A program made the position numbers and the translations under genes. DNA of 9,897 nucleotides from assembly GCA_007129635.1 (NCBI GenBank), contig SKVE01000970.1, positions 1 to 9,897 of the forward strand. The letters run 5' to 3'. Within the stretch, counting starts at the first letter, position 1. Each line of letters opens with the position of its first letter. The notes beneath the pieces are model-generated. The model saw only the letters and a list, made by a program, of their open reading frames with translations, ran no database searches and had not been told where the DNA came from. Source of the stretch: Planctomycetaceae bacterium. GTDB lineage: Bacteria > Planctomycetota > Planctomycetia > Pirellulales > Pirellulaceae. This document shows positions 1 to 6,291 of this stretch, one piece after another.

Positions 1-17
1 CAGAGTCCCAACCTACA

Positions 18-44
18 AACATGCGCGCACCGTGCGCGCATGTT
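18..44. repeat. Perfect 13-bp inverted repeat (hairpin)
   Basis: Bases 18-30 and 32-44 are perfect reverse complements around a single central base, with core ATGCGCGCA. An outer 6-bp pairing, AGAGTC (2-7) with GACTCT (54-59), encloses it. There is no T-run on the 3' side of either strand, so a classical Rho-independent terminator is not supported. It could be a terminator-like stem of a gene left of the window, part of a structured RNA, or a palindromic binding site. Confidence 0.6.
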
Positions 45-63
45 ACGACCGAAGACTCTACGC

Positions 64-106
64 GACGTCTTGGACTGCGCCAAGAAGTCGAGGCCGCTGG
101 CGCGGC
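64..106. repeat. Two further short hairpins
   Basis: Bases 64-73 and 80-89 pair as a 10-bp stem with one mismatch (TCTTGG with CCAAGA at the centre, 6-base loop). GCCGC at 93-97 pairs with GCGGC at 102-106 around a 4-base loop. Together with the 18-44 stem this makes a run of hairpins over the first 106 bases. Role unknown. Confidence 0.4.
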
Positions 107-464
107 AGTGGATGTCGACCGTTAACCGGTAGCTCGATCCTTTGAGCGCGAAACCGCAGTTCTGGACCGGTTTCTTTCGGCAACGGTTGGATTTTCTGAG
201 GCATGGCGAGCGGTGTCCAATGGTGCTTTTTCGCATCCCTAAGTTGGGGTGTTGAGCAACCTAATGTTGGGCAATTAAATCATCATCTCATTCCTTTGCC
301 ACCCATTTTCTTGCCCCTCCTTTGGCAACATCGACAATTTGTTGTTTATCTTGACGCATGAAGGGCCTAACGCGGCCTCGCCGGACGGATTGCCGATTCG
401 TCCTACCTATTTCCGCCACGATCAGGTAGAATCAAGCGGTGGGTAACATGCTGGCTTTCGCGAT

Positions 465-469
465 AGGAG
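465..469 (+). promoter_or_regulatory. Ribosome binding site AGGAG for the gene at 479
   Basis: AGGAG at 465-469 lies 9 nt before ATG 479 and 6 nt before TTG 476. The two start codons are adjacent and in frame, so the choice changes only one residue. ATG 479 is preferred because of its codon. Confidence 0.6.
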
Positions 470-478
470 AATCCGTTG

Positions 479-2155
479 ATGACTCGCATCTATGGCTGCT
501 GGATGGTGGTTTGGTTCGCTTGGACGGCGGCTGCCGGATGGGCGGCGGAATCGAAAGATCTGCTGCGGTTCGACTTCGAGACAGGTGATCTGCAGGACTG
601 GGAGGTGGTCGAAGGCCAATTTGACCGGTTGGTCAGCAATCGCGAGTTCGAATTCCACCACCAGGTCCCGTACACGAAGCAGGGCGAGTTTTATCTGAGC
701 ACGCTGGAACGATCGGACAGCGATCGACCGGACGATACGCAGACGGGCGTGGTGGAATCGCCGGTGATGGTGATCACCGGCCCGTACGCCTCGATGCTGG
801 TCGGCGGCGGGGCGCACGAGAGCACCCGCGTGGCGTTGTGTACCGAGGACGGCGCCGAGGTCCTGCAGGCTCGGGGCCGCAACAGCCAGACGATGCATCG
901 GGTTCAGTGGGACATGACTGCCTGGATCGGGCAGCGGGTGTTTTTGCGGCTGGTCGATCAACATACGGGTGGTTGGGGGCACATTACGTTCGACGATTTT
1001 CAAGCCGAAGCGCGCCTGGATCCCGAAGCCACAAAAGCTCGAAACGCCACGCGTCTGCATCGACGCCTGGAGGCCCAGTACCGGCCGTTGCGCCAGGCGA
1101 TCGAGCATCTGATGGCCCGCTTGAGTGACGACTACCCGCACGGCCAGGAATATCTGACGCGGCTGGACCAGTTACAAACGGCGATGGCTCAGTCCGACGA
1201 TGGCGGAAATCGGCAGTTGCTCGACGATTTTGAAAACTTGCGCCGCGAAGCCTTGATCGCCAACCCGGCGGTCCACGGTCGCAAGATCGTGTACGTCGTT
1301 CGGCAACAGTACGTCTACGACCATCACAACACCCACAATTTCTCGCCCGACGCGGCGCACGAATTCAATCAGGGTCATTTCCAAGCGGGCAGTGCGCTCA
1401 AGACCATCGATCTGGGCGATGGCGGCCGGATCGCCACCTTGTTGCAGACCGACACGGGCGTCATCCGCGATCCACGAGTGCATTGGGACGGCCAAAGGAT
1501 CCTGTTTTCCATGCGGCCTGATCCGCAGTCCAGCTTTCACATCTTCGAGATCCACGCCGACGGCACGGGGCTCCGGCAGTTGACCTATCTGCCCGATTCG
1601 GACAACATCCACCCCTTGTACCTGCCCGACGATTCGATCGTGTTCAGCTCGACTCGCGAGCCGAAATACGTCATGTGCAACCGGCACATCAGCGCGAACC
1701 TGTACCGCATGGAATCCGACGGCGCCAACATCCACCAGATCACCAAGAACACGTTATTCGACCGCGCGACCGACATCCTGCCCGACGGCCGCATCCTGTA
1801 CGATCGCTGGGAGTATATCGACCGGAACTTCGGCGACGCGCAGGCGTTGTGGACGGTCAGCCCGGACGGAACCAACCAGGCGATCTATTGGGGCAACAAC
1901 ACGCCGGCGCCGGGTGCGGTGATCGACGCGCGTGCTGTCCCCGGCACGCACCAGGCTTTGTGCATTTTCTCGTCGTGCCACGATCTGTCGTGGGGCGCGT
2001 TGGCGTTGATCGACCGGCGAGTGGGCATGGACGGCCGCGCCCCGGTCCAGCGGATCTGGCCGCCCGAGGCGATGGATTTGGTGCGCGACCTGGGCACGGC
2101 CGACAACGCCTGGGACGTGTTCATGGGCATCGCGCCGAAGTATAAGGATCCGTAG
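479..2155 (+). CDS. N-terminal part of secreted hydrazine-synthase-alpha-like cytochrome, cut by in-frame TAG
   Basis: This 558-residue product begins with a Sec-type signal peptide: residues 1-23, basic start, hydrophobic core, Ala-Ala before Glu24. A jelly-roll/laminin-G-like segment follows (about 27-180) with motifs such as FETGDLQDW and GGWGHITFDDF. Next is a charged helical linker (about 185-260), then a TolB/WD40-like beta-propeller (about 265-520) with repeated DG-x-x-I-F/L-S strands and blade phrases such as HADGTGLRQLT and ESDGANIHQIT. This matches the propeller end of proteins carrying the hydrazine synthase alpha middle domain. Many planctomycetes that do not perform anammox have such proteins, so a role in hydrazine synthesis should not be assumed. 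The frame ends at TAG 2153-2155 after KYKDP. The same frame continues at once into the matching C-terminal half, so this is probably one gene broken by a nonsense codon. Cell location: exported, probably periplasmic. Family assignment is by recognition. Confidence 0.8.
   Translation: MTRIYGCWMVVWFAWTAAAGWAAESKDLLRFDFETGDLQDWEVVEGQFDRLVSNREFEFHHQVPYTKQGEFYLSTLERSDSDRPDDTQTGVVESPVMVITGPYASMLVGGGAHESTRVALCTEDGAEVLQARGRNSQTMHRVQWDMTAWIGQRVFLRLVDQHTGGWGHITFDDFQAEARLDPEATKARNATRLHRRLEAQYRPLRQAIEHLMARLSDDYPHGQEYLTRLDQLQTAMAQSDDGGNRQLLDDFENLRREALIANPAVHGRKIVYVVRQQYVYDHHNTHNFSPDAAHEFNQGHFQAGSALKTIDLGDGGRIATLLQTDTGVIRDPRVHWDGQRILFSMRPDPQSSFHIFEIHADGTGLRQLTYLPDSDNIHPLYLPDDSIVFSSTREPKYVMCNRHISANLYRMESDGANIHQITKNTLFDRATDILPDGRILYDRWEYIDRNFGDAQALWTVSPDGTNQAIYWGNNTPAPGAVIDARAVPGTHQALCIFSSCHDLSWGALALIDRRVGMDGRAPVQRIWPPEAMDLVRDLGTADNAWDVFMGIAPKYKDP
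2153..2155 (+). other. In-frame amber codon interrupting a 1029-codon frame
   Basis: Frame 479-3568 is open on both sides of this TAG. The text reads KYKDP-stop-PLCDSFFLVS, and the residue expected between the two prolines is plausibly Tyr (TAC or TAT, one base from TAG). The base after the stop is C, a context known to weaken termination in bacteria. It is codon 559 counted from ATG 479. Confidence 0.85.
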
Positions 2156-2176
2156 CCGCTGTGCGATTCGTTCTTT

Positions 2177-3568
2177 TTGGTTTCGCGTTTGACCGCAGGC
2201 AGCGGCGGCACGCGTGACGCCAACAATCGTACGGGGATCTTCCTGGTCGACGTGTTTGGCAACGAGTTGTTATTGCACGCCGAGCCGCCGGGGTGCTTCA
2301 ATCCCACCCCGTTGGGTCCTGCGGTTCGACCGACCGTGATCCCAACGCGTCGGGATTTCCAGCAGGCCGAGGGCACCTTTTATGTCCAGGACGTCTACCA
2401 GGGCTCGTTCATGAGCGGCGTACCGCGAGGCACGATCAAGTCGTTGCGCGTGGTGGAATCCCCCGAGAAACGCTACTGGGTGCCGGGCTCCTGGGGTGGC
2501 CAGGGCGTCCATCATCCGGGCGTAAATTGGCACAGTTTCGAAACCAAGCGGATCTTGGGCACGGTGCCTGTCGAACCGGACGGGTCCGTCCATTTCTCGG
2601 TGCCCTCGGATACCTTCCTGTATTTCCAACTGCTGGACGAAGACGGCATGATGATCCAGTCCATGCGCAGCGGGACGGTCGTCCAATCGGGCGAGACCAC
2701 CGGCTGTATCGGCTGTCACGACGATCGCCGATCAGCCCCCTTGCTGGACGGGCAACAACCGGTCGGGATGGCGCTGAGCCAAGCGCCGCACCCCATGACG
2801 GGCTGGCGCGGCACGACCGAAACGTTCAACTACATGACCGAAGTCCAGCCGGTCTTCGACCAGCACTGCGCCAGTTGTCACGATTATGGCCAGGAGGCCG
2901 GCGAGACCTTGAATTTGGCGGCGGATCGCAATCTGATCTTCAACACGTCGTACAACGAACTGTGGCGCAGGGGCATGATCCGCGTGGTGGGCGGGGGCCC
3001 TGCCGAGACGCAACCAGCCTACGCGTGGGGTTCGCATGCCAGCCGTCTGGTCCGCGTGTTGCGAAACGAGGAACCGTCGCACGAGCCGGTAAAACTGAGC
3101 CCTGACGAGTTCGCACGCGTGGTCACCTGGATCGATTTGAACGGCGTCTTCTACCCGGACTATGCCACGTCCTACCCCAACCACCCCGGCGGCCGATCGC
3201 CGCTGGACAGCGCCCAGATCAGCCAACTGGCGCGGCTGACCGGCCACGACCTGGGTCGCCAGTTTCATCACGGGCGCAACCAGGGGCCGCTGGTCAGCTT
3301 CGACCGACCGGAACTGAGCCCGATCCTGGCCGGATTCGACAGCGTGGAAAATCCGGATTACGTCCAGGCGTTGGAGATCCTGCGCGCTGGTCAGGCGCAA
3401 TTGGCCCAGCGCCCGGACGTGGGCATGGAAGGCTTTCGGTTGAGCGGCATCGACTTGTGGCGCGAACAGAAGTACCAACAGCGCCGTCAGCTTGAATCGC
3501 AGTTTCGTGAAGCGATCCGAGCGGGCGAGAAACGCTACGACGAACCGGTCGCGGAACCGTCGCAGTGA
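2177..3568 (+). CDS. C-terminal part of the interrupted hydrazine-synthase-alpha-like dihaem cytochrome c
   Basis: The homologous frame resumes directly after the TAG at 2156. TTG 2177 is only the first possible start and has no Shine-Dalgarno sequence before it, so independent translation is doubtful. The segment contains two c-type haem attachment sites, CIGCH (2705-2719) and CASCH (2867-2881). The second sits in VQPVFDQHCASCHD, the usual start of a planctomycete cytochrome c domain. The region between 2177 and 2705 resembles the middle domain that carries the first haem in hydrazine synthase alpha. The C-terminus (after about 3150) is charged and helical. Haem c attachment needs export, yet this half has no signal peptide. 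It can therefore work only when joined to the 479-2152 half, by readthrough or by a corrected codon. If the TAG is real and not read through, this is the dead half of a pseudogene. The electron-transfer partner is unknown. Confidence 0.75.
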   Translation: MVSRLTAGSGGTRDANNRTGIFLVDVFGNELLLHAEPPGCFNPTPLGPAVRPTVIPTRRDFQQAEGTFYVQDVYQGSFMSGVPRGTIKSLRVVESPEKRYWVPGSWGGQGVHHPGVNWHSFETKRILGTVPVEPDGSVHFSVPSDTFLYFQLLDEDGMMIQSMRSGTVVQSGETTGCIGCHDDRRSAPLLDGQQPVGMALSQAPHPMTGWRGTTETFNYMTEVQPVFDQHCASCHDYGQEAGETLNLAADRNLIFNTSYNELWRRGMIRVVGGGPAETQPAYAWGSHASRLVRVLRNEEPSHEPVKLSPDEFARVVTWIDLNGVFYPDYATSYPNHPGGRSPLDSAQISQLARLTGHDLGRQFHHGRNQGPLVSFDRPELSPILAGFDSVENPDYVQALEILRAGQAQLAQRPDVGMEGFRLSGIDLWREQKYQQRRQLESQFREAIRAGEKRYDEPVAEPSQ

Positions 3569-3570
3569 GC

Positions 3571-3674
3571 TAAGCACCGTTCGAGAAATAACTGTCCAAT
3601 GTCCCTCGCCCCTCGTGGGAGAGGGCCGGGTGAGGGGGCAGAAAATGCGTCAGTTATTTCTCGAACGGTGTTTA
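3571..3674. mobile_element. 104-bp MITE-like element with 24-bp terminal inverted repeats
   Basis: Arms 3571-3594 and 3651-3674 are reverse complements at 23 of 24 positions. The inner 20 (3575-3594 and 3651-3670) match perfectly, with core CCGTTCGAGAAATAACTG. The 56-base centre holds GC-rich nested stems: CCCTC 3610-3614 with GAGGG 3621-3625, and CCCTC 3603-3607 with GAGGG 3632-3636. Both ends carry TA, which fits, but does not prove, a TA target duplication of the IS630/Tc1 kind. There is no coding capacity. It starts 3 bp after the stop at 3566-3568, so it may also act as a transcript-end hairpin. No second copy lies in this window. Confidence 0.6.
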
Positions 3675-3897
3675 CTTGTCGTGCCGCGTTCAGGCGGTTC
3701 GCTACCATCCGGCTGACGTCGGGACCACTTACCGGTCCTTATGGATAATTCTAGGATACCTCACACAAACTACATGTCAGCGGATTTTCGGAAAACGGTG
3801 CCTTGGTGAACAGGCTGGATTCAGATCGAGGATTGCATTTTGCGCCATTACGAATAATAATTTCAAAGTACTGGAATTTATTGATCGGAACAGCACC

Positions 3898-4443
3898 TTG
3901 TCAGATACCACCCGGCTTCCCACGGAAGAAGACTTAGAACAGTTATCCCTCAGGGGGATTGTCGCCTTTGCGGCACGATGTGCCAAGCGCGTCCAGCCGC
4001 GTTTCCGTCTGGCGAAATCGATCTCGGGATTCGCCGAGCATCAACAGGCCTTGTCTACCGCCATTTCGATGGCCGAGCGGTTCTGTCAGTTGCCGGACAT
4101 CAACGCCTTGACGGCCGCGGCCGGTGCTGACACGGCTGCTTATGACGCAGCCGATGCTCAGATCGACATCGCTTCGAGTGCGGCCGCCTGTGCGGCGGCT
4201 GCTTGCGAAGCTGCCAACACGGCCGAAGATGCTGCACCGGCCTTCGATGCTGTGTGTGCTGCAACCTATGCGGCGTCGGCCAGCGGCGACCATGCCGATG
4301 TGTTCACCGAGGCGGCATGTAACGACTTTGAACGCCTGTTGGAAGCGGATCAGGGTATCTGGCCCGATTTGGGCGATCCGATCGATACCTCAGAAAAAGG
4401 ACCGCTTGGACCGCTCTGGCCCGATGGCCCGCCAGGTTGGTGA
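3898..4443 (+). CDS. Alanine-rich helical hypothetical protein (planctomycete type; possibly immunity-like)
   Basis: A 181-residue product from TTG 3898 starts SDTTRLPTEEDLEQLSLRG and continues to a conserved-looking block, AFAARCAKRVQPRF. A long Ala/Cys/Asp-rich helical stretch follows (about residues 75-145), then the tail GPLWPDGPPGW. I recognise the LPTEE / AARCA-RRV-P-F / GPLWPDGPP pattern from uncharacterised planctomycete proteins. The helical Ala-rich build also resembles Imm5-like putative immunity proteins, which is inference only. The frame is open from TTG 3676, but residues encoded before 3898 look unlike protein and are AT-richer, and there is no in-frame ATG or GTG there. TTG 3898 puts LPTEE near the N-terminus, where I expect it, although only a weak GGA (3886-3888) serves as binding site. 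No toxin gene is adjacent. Confidence 0.6.
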   Translation: MSDTTRLPTEEDLEQLSLRGIVAFAARCAKRVQPRFRLAKSISGFAEHQQALSTAISMAERFCQLPDINALTAAAGADTAAYDAADAQIDIASSAAACAAAACEAANTAEDAAPAFDAVCAATYAASASGDHADVFTEAACNDFERLLEADQGIWPDLGDPIDTSEKGPLGPLWPDGPPGW

Positions 4444-4463
4444 TTTCGAAGAGCGAATCTGTC

Positions 4464-4491
4464 TTGACCCGGTTCGTCCGTTCGCTATACT
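4464..4491 (+). promoter_or_regulatory. Sigma70-type promoter TTGACC-16-TATACT
   Basis: The -35 box TTGACC (4464-4469) and -10 box TATACT (4486-4491) are separated by 16 bp, upstream of the gene at 4547. Transcription would start near 4498, leaving a leader of about 50 nt. That leader contains a 6-bp hairpin, GCTTCC 4513-4518 with GGAAGC 4523-4528, around a GCTG loop just before the ribosome-binding site. Confidence 0.6.
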
Positions 4492-4546
4492 TCGCTCCGC
4501 TGATTTTTGCCCGCTTCCGCTGGGAAGCCCAACGCGGAGAATGGTG

Positions 4547-5350
4547 ATGAACGCGTGCGAAGTTTTTGTCGATATCCACTGTCATCTGCTGCCCGGTATC
4601 GATGACGGTTCACAATCGTGGGAACAATCGCTGGAAATGGCTACCATGGCGCAAAGCGATGGTACGGCGACCATCGTAACGACCCCGCACCAACTGGGGA
4701 ACTTCGGGCATAACGATGGCCAGTTGATTCGCGCCAAGACGCTCGAGTTGCAGCAACAGTTGGACCAGCACGAAATCGGCCTTCGTGTCCTGCCCGGTGC
4801 CGACGTACGGATCGAGGAAGGCATGGTGGAAAAACTGTGTGATGGACGGGTGCTGACGCTGGCCGATCGCGGCCGACATGTGCTGCTGGAACTGCCACAC
4901 GAATTGTTCTTCCCCATGGATGAGGTGCTGGCCAAGCTGCGGCGAGTCAACATGGTGGGCATCCTGTCGCATCCCGAGCGAAATCAGGGATTGTTGAAGC
5001 AACCGCGGATCGTGGAATCGCTGGTCAATCATGGCTGCCTGATGCAAGTGACTTGCGGCAGCCTGATGGGCATCTTCGGTCCTGCCTCGCAGCAGATGGC
5101 CGAGTGGATGTTGCAGCAAGGTCTTGTGCACTTCCTGGCGACCGACGCGCACAGTCCCCAATCACGACGCCCGCTGATGCGCCGCGCGTTCGAGCGAACG
5201 GTGCAATTGGTGGGCGAGCAGATCGCCGTGGATCTATGCTGCCGGAATCCGGCGGCGGTGGTCGACGGCCAAGACATCAAGATCTTGCGATACAAGCCCA
5301 AGCCACGTAGTTTCCTGTCCAGCTTGTTCAAGCGCGACAAAGCGGCCTGA
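4547..5350 (+). CDS. CpsB/CapC/YwqE-family PHP phosphatase-like protein
   Basis: The 267-residue product has the metal-ligand motifs of the PHP-type tyrosine phosphatases (CpsB, YwqE): DIHCHLLPGIDDG at residues 9-21, TTPH with H48, a GADVRI strand, HPERN at 142-146, and TDAHS at 199-203. Family members use a metal cluster to dephosphorylate tyrosines on BY-kinases that control polysaccharide export. Length is close to the usual 240-260. GGAGA at 4536-4540 lies 6 nt before ATG 4547 and selects this start over the in-frame ATG 4541, which directly abuts it. The C-terminal tail (about 245-267) is basic. No capsule, Wzc-like or kinase gene is in the window, so the substrate is unknown. It is followed after 9 nt by the peptidase-like gene, and the two probably form an operon from the promoter at 4464. 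Confidence 0.85.
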   Translation: MNACEVFVDIHCHLLPGIDDGSQSWEQSLEMATMAQSDGTATIVTTPHQLGNFGHNDGQLIRAKTLELQQQLDQHEIGLRVLPGADVRIEEGMVEKLCDGRVLTLADRGRHVLLELPHELFFPMDEVLAKLRRVNMVGILSHPERNQGLLKQPRIVESLVNHGCLMQVTCGSLMGIFGPASQQMAEWMLQQGLVHFLATDAHSPQSRRPLMRRAFERTVQLVGEQIAVDLCCRNPAAVVDGQDIKILRYKPKPRSFLSSLFKRDKAA

Positions 5351-5359
5351 TCCCTCCGG

Positions 5360-6169
5360 ATGCTCCAGCGAGACGGCATGTTTCCAGCCTCGGTGTCAAT
5401 CCGTACTTTGTTGCTGACGGCGGTGGCCTGGAGCTTTGGGCTGCCGGTGGGCCAGTCGTCGCGAGCCGCTCAATGGCCGGACGAATATCGAATCGGCCAA
5501 TTCATCGTCCACGCGGATTTTCCGTTGGCTCCGCACTATGATCTGCTCAACAGCCTGCCTTTGCTGCAGACCCAGTTGGTCGAAATGCTGGGAATCCAGC
5601 CGTCTCACGAAGTGATTTACGTGTTCCTGTTCAACAGACGGAGCACGTACCAGGCGTACTTACGGGAATATTTTCCGGAAGCACCCACGCGAAAAGCCTT
5701 GTTCATCAAAGCGCGCGGCCCGGGCATGGTGTTCGCTTATCGAGGCGAGGATTTCGAGACGGATTTACGGCACGAGTGCGCGCATGCGCTGCTGAACGCG
5801 GCGCTGCCGATGGTCCCACTGTGGCTGGACGAAGGCCTGGCGGAGTACTTCGAGGTACCGGCTGCCTTGCGACAACGAGGCAGTCCCCACCATCGCAGCG
5901 TGGCCTGGGCAGCTCGCCTGGGTCGTGTCCCGCTGATCGAAGAACTGGAGGGAATGACCGACCTGGACCAAATGGGACGGCCCCAATATCGCCACGCGTG
6001 GGCTTGGACGCATTTCATGTTGCACGGCCCACCCGAAGCGCGCGAGGAACTGGTCCGATACCTGGCCGATATCCAGGCGCTGACGCCCCCAGGCCGCTTG
6101 AGCCGCCGACTGCGTCACCGCATCCCGGATCTGGAACGCGCCTTTGCCAACCACTTCCGCAGTTGGTAG
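5360..6169 (+). CDS. Secreted gluzincin-like protein (peptidase MA / DUF1570 type)
   Basis: The product has 269 residues from ATG 5360, or 263 from ATG 5378, which has a slightly better GCGAG upstream and gives a neater signal peptide (MFPASVSIRTLLLTAVAW, cleavage after the SSRAA region). The core is HECAH (H138 to H142, numbering from 5360) followed by WLDEGLAEYFE with E158 and E162. This is the HExxH plus downstream glutamate arrangement of zinc metallopeptidases of the peptidase MA-like group. The preceding segment (about 40-130) has the YRIGQFIVHADF and YVFLFNRRSTYQAYL strands typical of planctomycete DUF1570-like proteins. A C-terminal helical part (about 195-269) closes it. It is probably exported and zinc-binding; the substrate is unknown. 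It lies 9 nt behind the CpsB-like gene, so co-transcription is likely. Confidence 0.75.
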   Translation: MLQRDGMFPASVSIRTLLLTAVAWSFGLPVGQSSRAAQWPDEYRIGQFIVHADFPLAPHYDLLNSLPLLQTQLVEMLGIQPSHEVIYVFLFNRRSTYQAYLREYFPEAPTRKALFIKARGPGMVFAYRGEDFETDLRHECAHALLNAALPMVPLWLDEGLAEYFEVPAALRQRGSPHHRSVAWAARLGRVPLIEELEGMTDLDQMGRPQYRHAWAWTHFMLHGPPEAREELVRYLADIQALTPPGRLSRRLRHRIPDLERAFANHFRSW

Positions 6170-6291
6170 ACCTGGCGTGTCGAGCTGGCGAAATCGCGTA
6201 ATCGCAGCACCCTGTACCCCCGATTTCACTTTGCTACATTCTCGGATTGGACGAGTAGACCATTTTTCGGATCGCGGAAAGGGGGATGTAC

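Larger units (their letters stand above)
1..478. other. Intergenic region without a supported gene
   Basis: I find no convincing coding region before the gene starting at 479. Positions 1-106 contain several strong hairpins in succession. About 285-330 carries degenerate repeat-like text, best read on the minus strand, with GGCAAGAAAATGGG followed by GGCAAAGGAATGAG. A TAGAAT at 427-432 could be a -10 box for the downstream gene, but I see no -35 at proper spacing. The reading frames open here lack ribosome-binding sites and recognisable protein character. Confidence 0.6.

Noticed and set aside
422..1141. Minus-strand 239-residue open frame opposite the cytochrome gene
   Set aside because: Antisense shadow in GC-rich coding DNA: no ribosome-binding site and no protein-family character, while the plus strand has signal peptide and clear domains.
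2153..2155. Pyrrolysine insertion at the TAG
   Set aside because: No pyl genes are visible, and a Tyr-to-TAG single-base change explains the site more simply.
479..3568. Evidence for an anammox organism
   Set aside because: The hydrazine-synthase-alpha-like domain is common in non-anammox planctomycetes. No beta or gamma subunit or hydrazine dehydrogenase is seen, and the haem I tyrosine position is Arg.
3676..3708. Promoter TTGTCG ... TACCAT just right of the MITE-like element
   Set aside because: The spacer is 21 bp, too long for a convincing sigma70 promoter.
4124..4546. N-terminal extension of the PHP phosphatase-like frame up to 4124
   Set aside because: It overlaps the alanine-rich gene in another frame, is Arg/Pro-rich shadow sequence, and lies upstream of both the promoter (4464-4491) and the ribosome-binding site (4536-4540).
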